The notes below the pieces were generated by a model. It was not told where the DNA came from. It saw nothing but the letters and a program-made list of their open reading frames with translations, and ran no database searches. 64,000 bases of DNA from Craterostigma plantagineum (lineage: Eukaryota; Streptophyta; Magnoliopsida; Lamiales; Linderniaceae), in contig JAPQWV010000002.1 in NCBI GenBank assembly GCA_027422505.1, forward strand, positions 30,420,501-30,484,500, written 5' to 3'. The translations under genes were made by a program, and so were the position numbers. This document shows positions 44,940 through 55,239 of this stretch, in pieces; within the stretch, counting starts at the first letter, position 1, and each line of letters begins with the position of its first letter.

Positions 44940-46720
44940 AGGCCACCACTCTTCGATGGAACAAACTATGCTATATGGAAAAACCGTATGAAGGAATTCC
45001 TACTTGCTACTGACTATGACCTGTGGGATATCATCATGACTGGACCTAACAACCCTAAGAAGGCGGATGGAACTCCGAAGAAAGGCTCTGACTATGATGC
45101 AACAGACAAGCGTGGAATCTCCTTGAATGCCAAAGCAAAAAACATGATCGCCTGCGCGCTTACAAGAGAAGAATACAATCGTGTGAGTTCATGCGAATCT
45201 GCCAAGGATATGTGGGACATGCTTCAAGTCACGCATGAGGGAACCACTCGAGTTGTACAAGAAAGAATAGCCCTCTTAACTCATCAATACGAACTGTTCA
45301 AAATGGAGGACAACGAGACCATAAGCCACATGTACGCGAGATTCATGAACATCATCAATCAAATGTTCTCGTTGGGAAAGAAAATACCGGACGGTGAGAA
45401 GGTGCGGAAAATACTGAGATCTCTTCAAAGAGAATGGAATCCCAAAGTAACTGCCATCTACGAAGCGAAGGACTTGGACGAACTTTCCGTGTAAGAACTG
45501 ATTGGATCTCTTACCACCTACGAGATGACCCAGATCTCCATCAAAGAGAATCCAACAGTCCGAAATCAACCAAACATGCCTTTAACACCGAACAAGAAAA
45601 CGACTCTGAAGGTGAAGAAGAAACTGAGGAGGACCTAATGGAGCAGATCGCCATGCTGACCAGAAAGTTTGAAAAGTTTCGGATGAGAAGAAAGTTCAAG
45701 GGAAACTCCAAGTTCCAACCTAGGAACAAGGGAATATCATCATCCGGGAACAACGTGCCGAAATGTTTCAAGTGCAACAAGCCGGGCCACTTTGCCTCAA
45801 ACTGCACGATGGAAAATGGTGACAAAAAGGTAAAGAAGCAGAAAGTCATGGTCACTAACTGGGAAGAAGCTGGAAGTGAAGAGGAAGAAGATCTCGCTTA
45901 TATGGCTGATGACGATGATCATGTATCTTCTTCATCCACTATTAAGAAAATACTCTTTATGAATGAATTATATGCTAGCAAGATGAATCTCATGATAATA
46001 CTTCCTCAGTCCCTGAAGTAGATGAAAAGGAAGAGATGTTTGAAATTATCCAAAACGCAGAAAAGAGGATTAAGTCGCTCAACTCACAAGTTAGGAGTTT
46101 GGTTAGGCAACGAGATGACGTAGCTAGAGAGAAGCACCAAACGGATCTAGAAAATGAACGCTTGAGAGCTGAGTTAGAAATCCTTAAGGAAGAAAAAGCC
46201 TTGTGTGATTGTGAGGAGCTTAGGAAGCAAAATAATGATATATCTAGAGACATAGGGAATCCTTAGCTGAAAAGAACGGACTGTTAAAATTTTTTTTGTA
46301 GGAACACAGAATCTTGATTTGTTACTCAGTATTCCTAAACAGGTTGGAAAATCAGGCATAGGATATTCCACAACACATGAACATACTGCACCTCCACAAA
46401 ATATTAGAAAACCCAAATGTTTTTCATGCGGCCGTCACGGTCATTATGCTAACAACTGCTTTTTGAAGAGAGCTGATAAGTCTAGATTTGTCTGGAGACC
46501 AAAGAAGGTTCCTGAGAATCAAGCATCCAACAATGGCCCACCTGTATTTGGGAAATCTCAGTCTGGGACACTTGATATAACAAGCTTTTTGGCTACTAAC
46601 CTTTTAGGACCCAATCAACGTTGGGGACCTCAGAAACAAATTGATTCATGCAGGTACAAAGAAGAAAACTCAGCAAGAAAAACAAGTGGTATCTCGACAG
46701 TGGGTGTTCCCACCATATGA
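44940..46720 (+). pseudogene. Gag of element G, degenerate
   Basis: Starts as RPPLFDGTNYAIWKNRMKEF without an in-frame ATG. Then AKDMWDMLQVTHEGTTRVVQ, MEDNETISHMYARF, a TAA at 45492, a first zinc knuckle CFKCNKPGHFASNC (near 45766-45807), an acidic region, a heptad-rich coiled coil (IKSLNSQVRSLVRQRDDVAR, near 46060-46200), and a second zinc knuckle CFSCGRHGHYANNC (near 46420-46461). At least four phase changes lie in this stretch. The two-knuckle Gag with a coiled coil between is a SIRE-type feature. Confidence 0.85.
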
Positions 46721-49700
46721 CAGGTGATATCAGTAAGTTTGTGTCGGTGAAAGCGTATGATGGAGGATATGTCTCTTACGCCGACAACACAAAAGCTAAG
46801 ATTATTGGAGTTGGAACTGTCGGTAACACATTACATACTACTAGAGATGACGTATGGCTAGTTAAGAATCTAGAGCATAACCTCATTAGCATTAGTCAGT
46901 TATGTGATAAAGGTCATACGGTAACCTTCGAAAATGATAAGTGCATTGTTAGAAATAATAATAAGGTGTTATTTAGTGCATCTAGGGATAGAAATATATA
47001 CTGTATTACTCTTGATGATATCACTGACCAGAATCAAGTGCTTAGCAGTTACACAGGATAACACCTGGTTATGGCACAGACGCTTAGGACATGCCAACAT
47101 GGAATTACTGTCTAACATCACGAGCAATGCACTGGTACGAGGTGTTCCAGATATAAAGTTCATCAAGGACAAAACATGCAAGGCATGCCAAATGGGGAAG
47201 CAGACCAAAACATCGTTCAAAACCAAGAATGTAATATCCACATCCAGACCACTGGAACTGCTTCATCTCGACCTTTTTGGTCCTGTTCAGGCGATGTCTC
47301 TGCGAGGTAAAAGATATGCCTTTGTAATCGTCGATGACTACTCCAGGTATACTTGGGTGATATTCCTTGCACATAAGAATGACGCATTAGATAACTTTGC
47401 ATCGCTAGTAAAGAGGCTTGAAAATGAAAAAGAGATGAATCTATGTAGGATACGCAGTGATAACGGGTTGAAATTCGACAGTAAGTCATTTGCATCATTC
47501 TGTGATCAACATGGATATAGTCATAACTTCTCTGCTCCTATAACTCCCCAGCAGAATGGCGTAGTTGAACGGAAAAATAGGGTTTTACAGGAAATGGCTA
47601 GATCTATGTTGCATGAGTATGATATTCCTAAACAGTTCTGGGCGAAAGCTGTTAGTACAGCTTGTAGTGTGTAATCGTATTTTCCTTAGGCCAATTTTAA
47701 AGAAAACTCCCTATGAAATCTGGCATGGTAGAACTCCAAATATAGACTACTTTCGTGTGTTTGGATGTAAGTGTTTTATCTTGAACGATAGAGATAAGAG
47801 AGGAAAGTTTGATTCTAAGGTAGATGAAGGGATATTCCTTGGGTACAGTCTGCATTCTAAGGCATATCGTGTTTATACTAAAAGGAAACTGACTGTTCAG
47901 GAATCCATACATGTTACCTTCGATGAGATTCCTAATGCATATGCTACTGATGAGGAAGGTATAGATTTGCCTTGTGCAGAATTACAGGATACTAAAGACA
48001 ATGAGGAAGATATTCCAAAAGACAAAAATGTTGAGACACTGGAACCGGAAGCTGATGAACAGCAATGGAGAAAATGGAAACATGCTTCCAGTCATCCAAT
48101 AGATCAAGTGATAGGAAATATCACATCTGGAATCAAAACTCGAGCAACTGCCCGAAATCAGGATAAGGAGGAATCCCATGATGTACTGCTCTCAATGATG
48201 GAACCAAAGACAGTCCATGAAGCTCTGGAGGATATATCTTGGATCCGTGCCATGGAAGATGAATTATCTCAGTTCGATAAGAGCCAAGTATGGACACTCG
48301 TAGAGAGACCAGACAACAAATCCATCGTAAGAACCAAGTGGGTCTTTCGCAACAAACTCAACGAACACGGTAATGTCACTAGAAACAAAGCGAAGGTTAG
48401 TTGCCAAAGGATATTCCCAGGAGGAAGGTATTGATTTCGATGAAACTTTTGCTTCGGTAGCTAGATTAGAGTCTATACGTGTCTTACTTGCATATGCATG
48501 CTTTAAACGCTTTAAACTTTTTCAAATGGACGTAAAAAGTGCATTTTTAAATGGCTTTATAAATGAGGAGGTCTATGTAGAACAACCACGGGGTTTTGCT
48601 AGGGAAGATTTTCCAAACCATGTTTTTAAATTGAACAAGGCATTATATGGTTTAAAACAGGCTCCTAGGGCATGGTATGAAAGGTTAAGCAAGTTTTTGA
48701 TTGACATAGGTTTTTCGACTGAAACTATTGATAATACACTGTTTATTAAGTACGAAGGTGATCACATGATACTGGTCCAAATCTACGTTGATGATATCAT
48801 ATTTGGAAGTACTAATATCCTTCTTTGCGAGGAATTCTCTAAGTCTATGTAGAAGGAATTTGAGATGAGCCTGATGGGTGAGCTGAACTACTTTCTCGGG
48901 TTGCAAATAAAGCAGCTTGACAATGGAACAAAATTCGGGATGAGTGATTCCAAAGAAATGTCCACCCCTATGCATCAGACCACCAAAATAGACTGCGACG
49001 AATCAGGTACACCAGTTGATCAAACAGAATATCGAGGTATGATCGGAAGCCTTCTTTACTTAACTGCTAGTCGTCCTGATATCATGTTTGCTGTGGGTAT
49101 GTGTTCGAGATATCAGTCTGACCCTAGGGAATCTCACTTGACAGCAGTCAAGCGTATACTTAGATATATCAAGGGTAGTGTTAATTTTGGTCTGTGGTAC
49201 TCTCATACGGATGACTTCCCATTAATGGGATATTCCGATGCCGACTATGCCGGCTGTAGGGAAGATAGGAAAGTACTAGTGGAACGTGCCAATTACTTGG
49301 AAATTCCCTGGTAACTTGGTCTAGTAGAACGCAAAATGTTGTCGCCCTCTCCACAACCGAAGCTGAATATGTGGCCTTAGGAAATTGTTGTCAACAAGTT
49401 CTTTGGATGAAACAAACCCTTAGTGATTTTGGGTTAGGTTATGACAAAATTCCTATTCTGTGTGATAGCACTAGCCCCATTAGCATTACTAAGAATCCCG
49501 TGCATCATTCTCGTACTAAGCATATTCAGGTCAAACACCATTTTATACGAGACCATGTTCAGAAGGAGAATATCAGTGTGGAATTCGTCGGAACAAATGA
49601 TCAGCTTGCTGATATCTTCACAAAACCCCTAATTGAGGCAAGATTCTGCGACATCCGTGATCGATTGGGAATCATTGAGCTAAATAAGGTAAGTAATCTG

Positions 49701-49724
49701 TCTGATTCCGCCATTTACTCTTGA
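46648..49724 (+). pseudogene. Pol of element G, degenerate
   Basis: Protease WYLDSGCSHHMTGD (46690-46730); integrase WHRRLGHANMELL to CKACQMGKQ, then LLHLDLFGPVQ and [32 protein letters not shown] and YVDDIIFGS near 48787; RNase H SDADYAGCREDRK and LCDSTSPISITKNP, ending at 49724. Phase changes occur near 47055, 47670, 48390 and 49320, with a TAG at 48850. A deletion near 48925 removes part of the RT connection region. Core motifs remain readable, so the decay is recent. Confidence 0.87.
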
Positions 49725-51742
49725 TTACTCTATTTTAGGTAGAAATTCGAAATTATCATATCTTAAGATAATTCAGCCATTAGAATATTTCCGTGGATCT
49801 TATAGATATTTCCTTAAGTGTCAATTTTCGTATTTTAGGACTAAATTCGTAGTTATCCCATTCCAAGACATTCTCTCAGCCATCTAAATTATTTTAGGAA
49901 TGTCCGATCTTCTGGATCTGCTCCTTGAATGTGATCAGGTTATTTAAGAAGGAATTCGTAGATATCATTCCAGCTGATCAGATAGTATAGGGAACTCATA
50001 GAATATTTTTTGGATCTTATAAATCTTATCCTTAAGTGCGATCTTATTCATAGTTATCCAATTTTAAGATCTTTCTTAGCCATCTATATTATTTTCGAAA
50101 TTCCAGATCTCCAAATCTTTCCTTAGAACTGTAATTATGTTATTTTTGGAAGAAATTCCCAATAATCCTATTTTGAGATCTTATTTTAGGAATTTCACAT
50201 CTTATCCTTAAGTGTGATTATATTAGGAAGAAATTCGTAATTATCCTACATTGCGATCTCTTTTTCAGCCGATAATTATCTTAGGAAATTCGGATATCCA
50301 AAATATCTCATATTCAGCCTTCAATAATATTTTCCTTATTTAGAATGAGATCGCATCAGAACAGTCTGCAATCTCTGACCGGCGGCTTGACAAAGAAATC
50401 TTCTTAATTCTATTTAAGCCGAGTTTATCCTCTCTCATCTTTGGAAAACTATATCTCTTGGACAATTGCCCATTTTTGAGATCCCTCGATACTTCTTCCT
50501 TCATTATCTCAGAATTCGAACTCCACAGCTCCTCTTCTTGAAAATCATCTAAGTTATACTCCAACTTTTAAGAGTTCTGATAAGATCACAGGGAGCTGAA
50601 CAAATCTGCGATATCTGCCAGATCTAATAGTGATTCCAGCCTTGAGAACGTTTTCTGATAAGTTATTCCTTCCTTCATTCTCATTCTTCTTAGTCATCTC
50701 GTGCTAAGTTTTCAGCCTTAAAGTCTTAGTATATCCCTTTTTGATGCTGAAGGGGGAGAAGTCTGAGTAATTAATGAAGGCGTCTAAGAACTGTCCTGTG
50801 AGTATCTTAGTGCTTATGTGATATATCTTAGTGCTTATGTGTGCTGAGTGAATTTGCTTGAAATATCTGCACATATGCAAAGGACATTAAATGTATGTGA
50901 ACTCTGATATATCTTAGTGCTTATGTGTGCTGACTGAATTTGCATGAAATATCTGCACATATGCAAAGGACATTAAATGTATGTGAACTTTGATTTTTGC
51001 CTATATGATATCTATCTATGCTCTAAGTGGAACTTTGAATTTATGCTCTGGATAGTTGGAATAACCTCATTTAGATAGGGGGAGCAAACTAATGTAGCTT
51101 GGTAAAAATTCTGAACTTCACTAATATGTTTGCTCTGATGCTTGAACGCTATACATGGAATATCTGCATAAATGATATGGAATATGTGCACTCACGAATG
51201 GTATAGCTGCACTTTGATATATCTGTGACGCTCTTATGCAATGCTTGATATTTTGCTCTGATCTCATGATATATCTGTGATGCTTTTATACTACGATGCA
51301 TGATCTTATGCTCTGCTACAGTGATGATCTGATACTTATCTCCGCTAATTAACGTTTGTGAGATTTCTTGATAAGTGATAAGTGCCTGCGCGATGATTAT
51401 CTGCTGCTTGAATTATGTTTGGAAAATGCGCACTTAGGCAGGGGGAGCACACTTACGGGTAACTTAAAATTTTGCATTCACGATATATCATCAAGTATGA
51501 CATGAGATATCTGCACTTAGACAGGGGGAGCAAATTCATTCATGATATATCTCTGCATGTCATATAGATAACTGCACTTAGGCAGGGGGAGCAAATATGT
51601 ATCATATGTGATTAGAAATATCATATGCTCTGCTTAGTGATGATGGAACACTTAGACATATGCGCTAGGACTTGCGTGATCGAATATGCTTACATGCTTC
51701 AGTGCTGCATCAATTACATGTCATCATCAAAAAGGGGGAGAA
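49725..51742 (+). other. Non-coding interior of element G between pol and 3' LTR
   Basis: No envelope-like ORF. It holds degenerate repeats of roughly 100 bp with GAAATTCGTA..TATCC cores (49735-50300), an 86 bp tandem duplication (50821-50906 and 50907-50992) and four AGGGGGAGCA copies (51077, 51440, 51523, 51584) ahead of the real polypurine tract. Confidence 0.7.
50821..50992 (+). repeat. 86 bp tandem duplication in element G
   Basis: Two consecutive copies differing at about three positions, with a 20 bp partial third copy upstream (50801-50820). Confidence 0.85.
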
Positions 51743-53499
51743 TGTTGACCTTTTTGGTCCATGAGCGTTAGAGAGTTTTGATGAACAACGTAATTGTAAT
51801 AACGTTAGGTCTATAAATTAAGCAATTCGATTTGTGATCTATAAATGTCTAAGTACATGAAAATATTCACACATGCATTGATTATGAGCTATTGATTAAT
51901 TAAAGTGTTGATATTTGATCCGTATGTGATTCCGTGATTACTGAGTGAAACTAAGTGATCGCATGTTATAGGCAGTCCATGAGATAGGATATATCGTTCT
52001 GTGCTATATATGGAAATGATACATGAGATATCCTACTGAGTTATAAAAGGAAAATATGCTGTTTATACATGGAAAGTGATATATCTTTTGAAAATCAGTT
52101 ATTCCTGGACGAAAATCACATCTATGATTCTTTGCTTTCTTTCCACTGAATTAAATGTGCAAAATCAATTTAATATCTTTCCTTATGCTGATTGGAATAT
52201 TATATTTAGGAAAGATTTGATTTGATTGACTTTGTGGATAAGGTGCTATTTTATGGTATGTGCTATAACGGATGTGATCTCTGAAATAAGGAAAGTTCTG
52301 CCATGATATGATAAATCGAATTAAGTATGCTCTGATCTGATTTGTGTGCTAAACATCGTAAATATATTGATCTAATAATATGAGCTGTACATGGAAAACG
52401 TGCTGATATGATGCTATCTCGTGTGCTATATTTGGGAAGTCAATCTGGATTGATTTACACTAGAAACAGATAGCAGGGAATCACTTATGGAAAGTTCTGA
52501 TATGGTAAATGTATGCAAAGTGAGTGATAATGCTCGGGGACGAATTTGAGCCTTTATATGGAATATATTCATGCTTAAATGAGCTTTTTATATGGAATAT
52601 AATTATGCATTAACGTGCTATATGACCGTTGTGATGATTTGTTAAAGTGCATGATTTATATGGTATGATTGACTCGAAAATTGCATGGAAACTTTGCTTG
52701 ATTTGGTGATTATTATATGATATGATTTTCCATATGATGTGCTGATTGAAAAGGATTATATATGAGCTACACTTCAGAATTTCGAGTAACTAAGCATTTG
52801 CGAACATAAGCCTACGAGAGATTCTTGAGCAGAAAGATACTAAGAGATTCCTGAGCCTTTGACTTGCGATAGCTTTCTGCCACACTGAGCGTTAATTTGC
52901 GATTCCATCACTGAGCGAGTGGTTCATCAGTTATTCCATCCTCCCACATCATATATTCTGCCTTCGGACGTGTTGTCTTCGGACGTGAGCAATACCAAGG
53001 AGGCAAGGTCGACGTTTACGCACACGTGAAGGGAAGGACAAGTCCGGGGGCCCTTCGGTAGCGAGCTGTGTCTGTCGGGATCAAGGAGATTCCGAGGAAC
53101 GAAACTCGGCGAGTGGTAACCTAGTAGTGGCTAGTGTTCGACTTGTTTCGGTTGTGTATTGGGCTAACCAATCAGTTTTGTATCCAGCTACGGTGCATTA
53201 CAGTGATTGGTTAAACTCTTGGGAAGCAAATCCCAAGGAGAGGAGTAAACCCCAGTTGGGGATATAACCTCTATAAAAATCCGGTTTTGCATTTACTTTT
53301 CAGTTATTCCTTTATCGCTGTGAGACAGACCCGATACACAAACGACGGTACTAGGATATATCAGGCATACTCGTCACAAACATCAGTAGGCATACCTAAG
53401 TCACTACACTTAGGATTTGTGAAAAGAAGCATAAAATTTCTATAAGCCTAATTCACCCCCCCCCCCCCCCTCCCCCTCTTAGGCACATTTATATCTTCG
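51743..53499 (+). repeat. 3' LTR of element G
   Basis: Contains an expanded C-tract near 53457-53477 that is short in the 5' LTR (ACCACCCCCTC), accounting for most of the length difference. The final CA appears as CG. Confidence 0.92.
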
Positions 53500-53504
53500 G
53501 TGGC

Positions 53505-54363
53505 CATAGTAAACTATGAGTATTTAACATTCTAATAGTTTAGCAAATCATTATAAATAAATAATCGTAATATTTATATATTATTAATTTAAAGTTTTAA
53601 TAGAACCATAATTTATAAAGGGATTTCTAAAAATTATTACATTATTATCTTACCGATTTATATTTTTTAGAGAGGCCCAAGTCGGGACCAAACGATTGTA
53701 TTATTTTAGAGAATTTATTACTTTGTAGTACTTATAGAGTTTTTACTCTAAATTTTTTTCAAATAGTATATTACAAGGTGAATTTATTGTATATTCCCTA
53801 AATATTGGTTGGACAACATATAAGAAATCTCTAATTACTTATAGATATTGTTTTTGCAAAAATTGCGTATCGCCAGCCGCGATAATGCAACGTATCTGTG
53901 TCGCTAGTCCGCATCGACGTCCGCATCCGCAATGACGAACCATGCTTATAAGGATTCATGTGATTCTTGTTATTATCTGAATGGTTGAATAAAGATAATT
54001 GGTTCGTTGGTTTCAAGTTAAAACTAATATTTCTATCTCCCTTCATAGTGTCGTACGAGGAAAGCGATAAAAAGAGTTTTACTTAATGTCACATTGTCAC
54101 TATCATTACATTACATTACAAGCGAGCATTGAGACCATGGAAGTAAAAATTGAAGAGTAAGTAGAGTGATTATAGTAATAACTACAACATTGATAAAAGA
54201 CAGTTTATTATGATTATATAAAGTTTCGTTTTCATGATTGCCGAACAAAAGAATCAAATTGACCTGATGAGATTGAAACCGTTGGATCATTCTTGTTACG
54301 ATCGACGGTCCACATGAGAGGTAAAGACACGTGTCGGTAAGAATGGGGATATTAGCCAGTCGG
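53505..54363. other. AT-rich intergenic region, nothing recognised
   Basis: No gene, repeat or RNA recognised. Short open frames here have no coding character. Confidence 0.5.
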
Positions 54364-55046
54364 TATGGGGTGGGCATCGGGTCGGGTAGTCGGGTGTCAC
54401 GTAATTCGGGTTCGGTGGTCCGGGTTTGGGTTAAGATTTCACTACCTGAACCCGACCCGATCTACGTCGGGTACCCGCTTTTCGGGTATATATCGGGTCC
54501 GGGAACCCGATTTTGAATTGAAAAAATATGACTAAAAATATTACAACATATCAAAATATCCATGTTATATATTAAATGTCACTTACAATATTTAGGATGT
54601 TTTATTTTTAATAAATATAATATAAACATATTTTTATATGTATTGAGAATATATTTTCAATTTTCGTAATGATATATGCATTGATAACAAAAAAATCACT
54701 TGTTAATTATGCAATTAAAATAAAAATTAATCGAAATATTATTTAAAACTTTAACACAACCCATGTTAGATATAGATATCTAGATATGTAATTATATTTT
54801 TTTAATGTTTATGTATAAAAACTAATATATTTTTCTTAATATAATTTGTGGGGTACCCGAATAACCCGATCGGGCAGTAAATTACTTCCCGATACCCAAC
54901 CCGATAAATAATTATCGGATAACCCGATACCCTACAAATAACTCGAATTACCCGACCCGAACTACACGAACCCGAGCGCCCACCCCTAGTATGGTGTAAA
55001 GAATTCGGGTAAAACCTGAATACCCGAACCCGAACGCCCGCCCCTA
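54364..55046. repeat. CCCGA-rich inverted-repeat element (possible non-autonomous hAT)
   Basis: The left arm (from 54364) is rich in CGGGTCGGGT motifs and the right arm (to 54988) in ACCCGACCCGAAC, around an AT-rich core. The left end reads GGGGTGGGC and the right end GCCCACCCCTA, a terminal inverted repeat seen in many small plant elements usually assigned to hAT. A second, shorter right-end copy ending GCCCGCCCCTA lies at 55046, each followed by GTATGG. No convincing 8 bp duplication could be fixed. Confidence 0.5.
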
Positions 55047-55239
55047 GTATGGGTAGAAAATCAATTATCATTCAAAATACCAGCTACACTACAACAGTTG
55101 CAAACTTGCAATCCAAAAAAAAATTCTTTCTTAGCGTACTCTCCACCAAAATCCTCGTTGAATCCATCAAATTGCCTTCTATTATTCCCTGTTTTGGCAT
55201 CTTTTTCTTTCTTTCTAATAATTCATTTAAGGGGAAAAA

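Larger units (their letters stand above)
43087..53499 (+). mobile_element. SIRE-like Ty1/copia retrotransposon G (about 10.4 kb)
   Basis: LTRs at 43087-44831 (1745 bp) and 51743-53499 (1757 bp), target duplication GTGGC at 43082-43086 and 53500-53504. LTRs begin TGTTGACCTTTTTGGTCC. Primer site TGGTCTCAGAGCC starts at 44834; polypurine tract AAAAAGGGGGAGAA directly precedes 51743. Hand comparison gives roughly 25 differences (about 1.4%). Long LTRs, a long Gag with two zinc knuckles and a coiled coil, and a 2 kb non-coding region after pol point to the SIRE/Maximus group. Coding capacity is lost. Confidence 0.93.

Noticed and set aside
50340..50564. Envelope-like or extra ORF in element G
   Set aside because: The frame is antisense, short and lacks a signal peptide, membrane segment or known domain.
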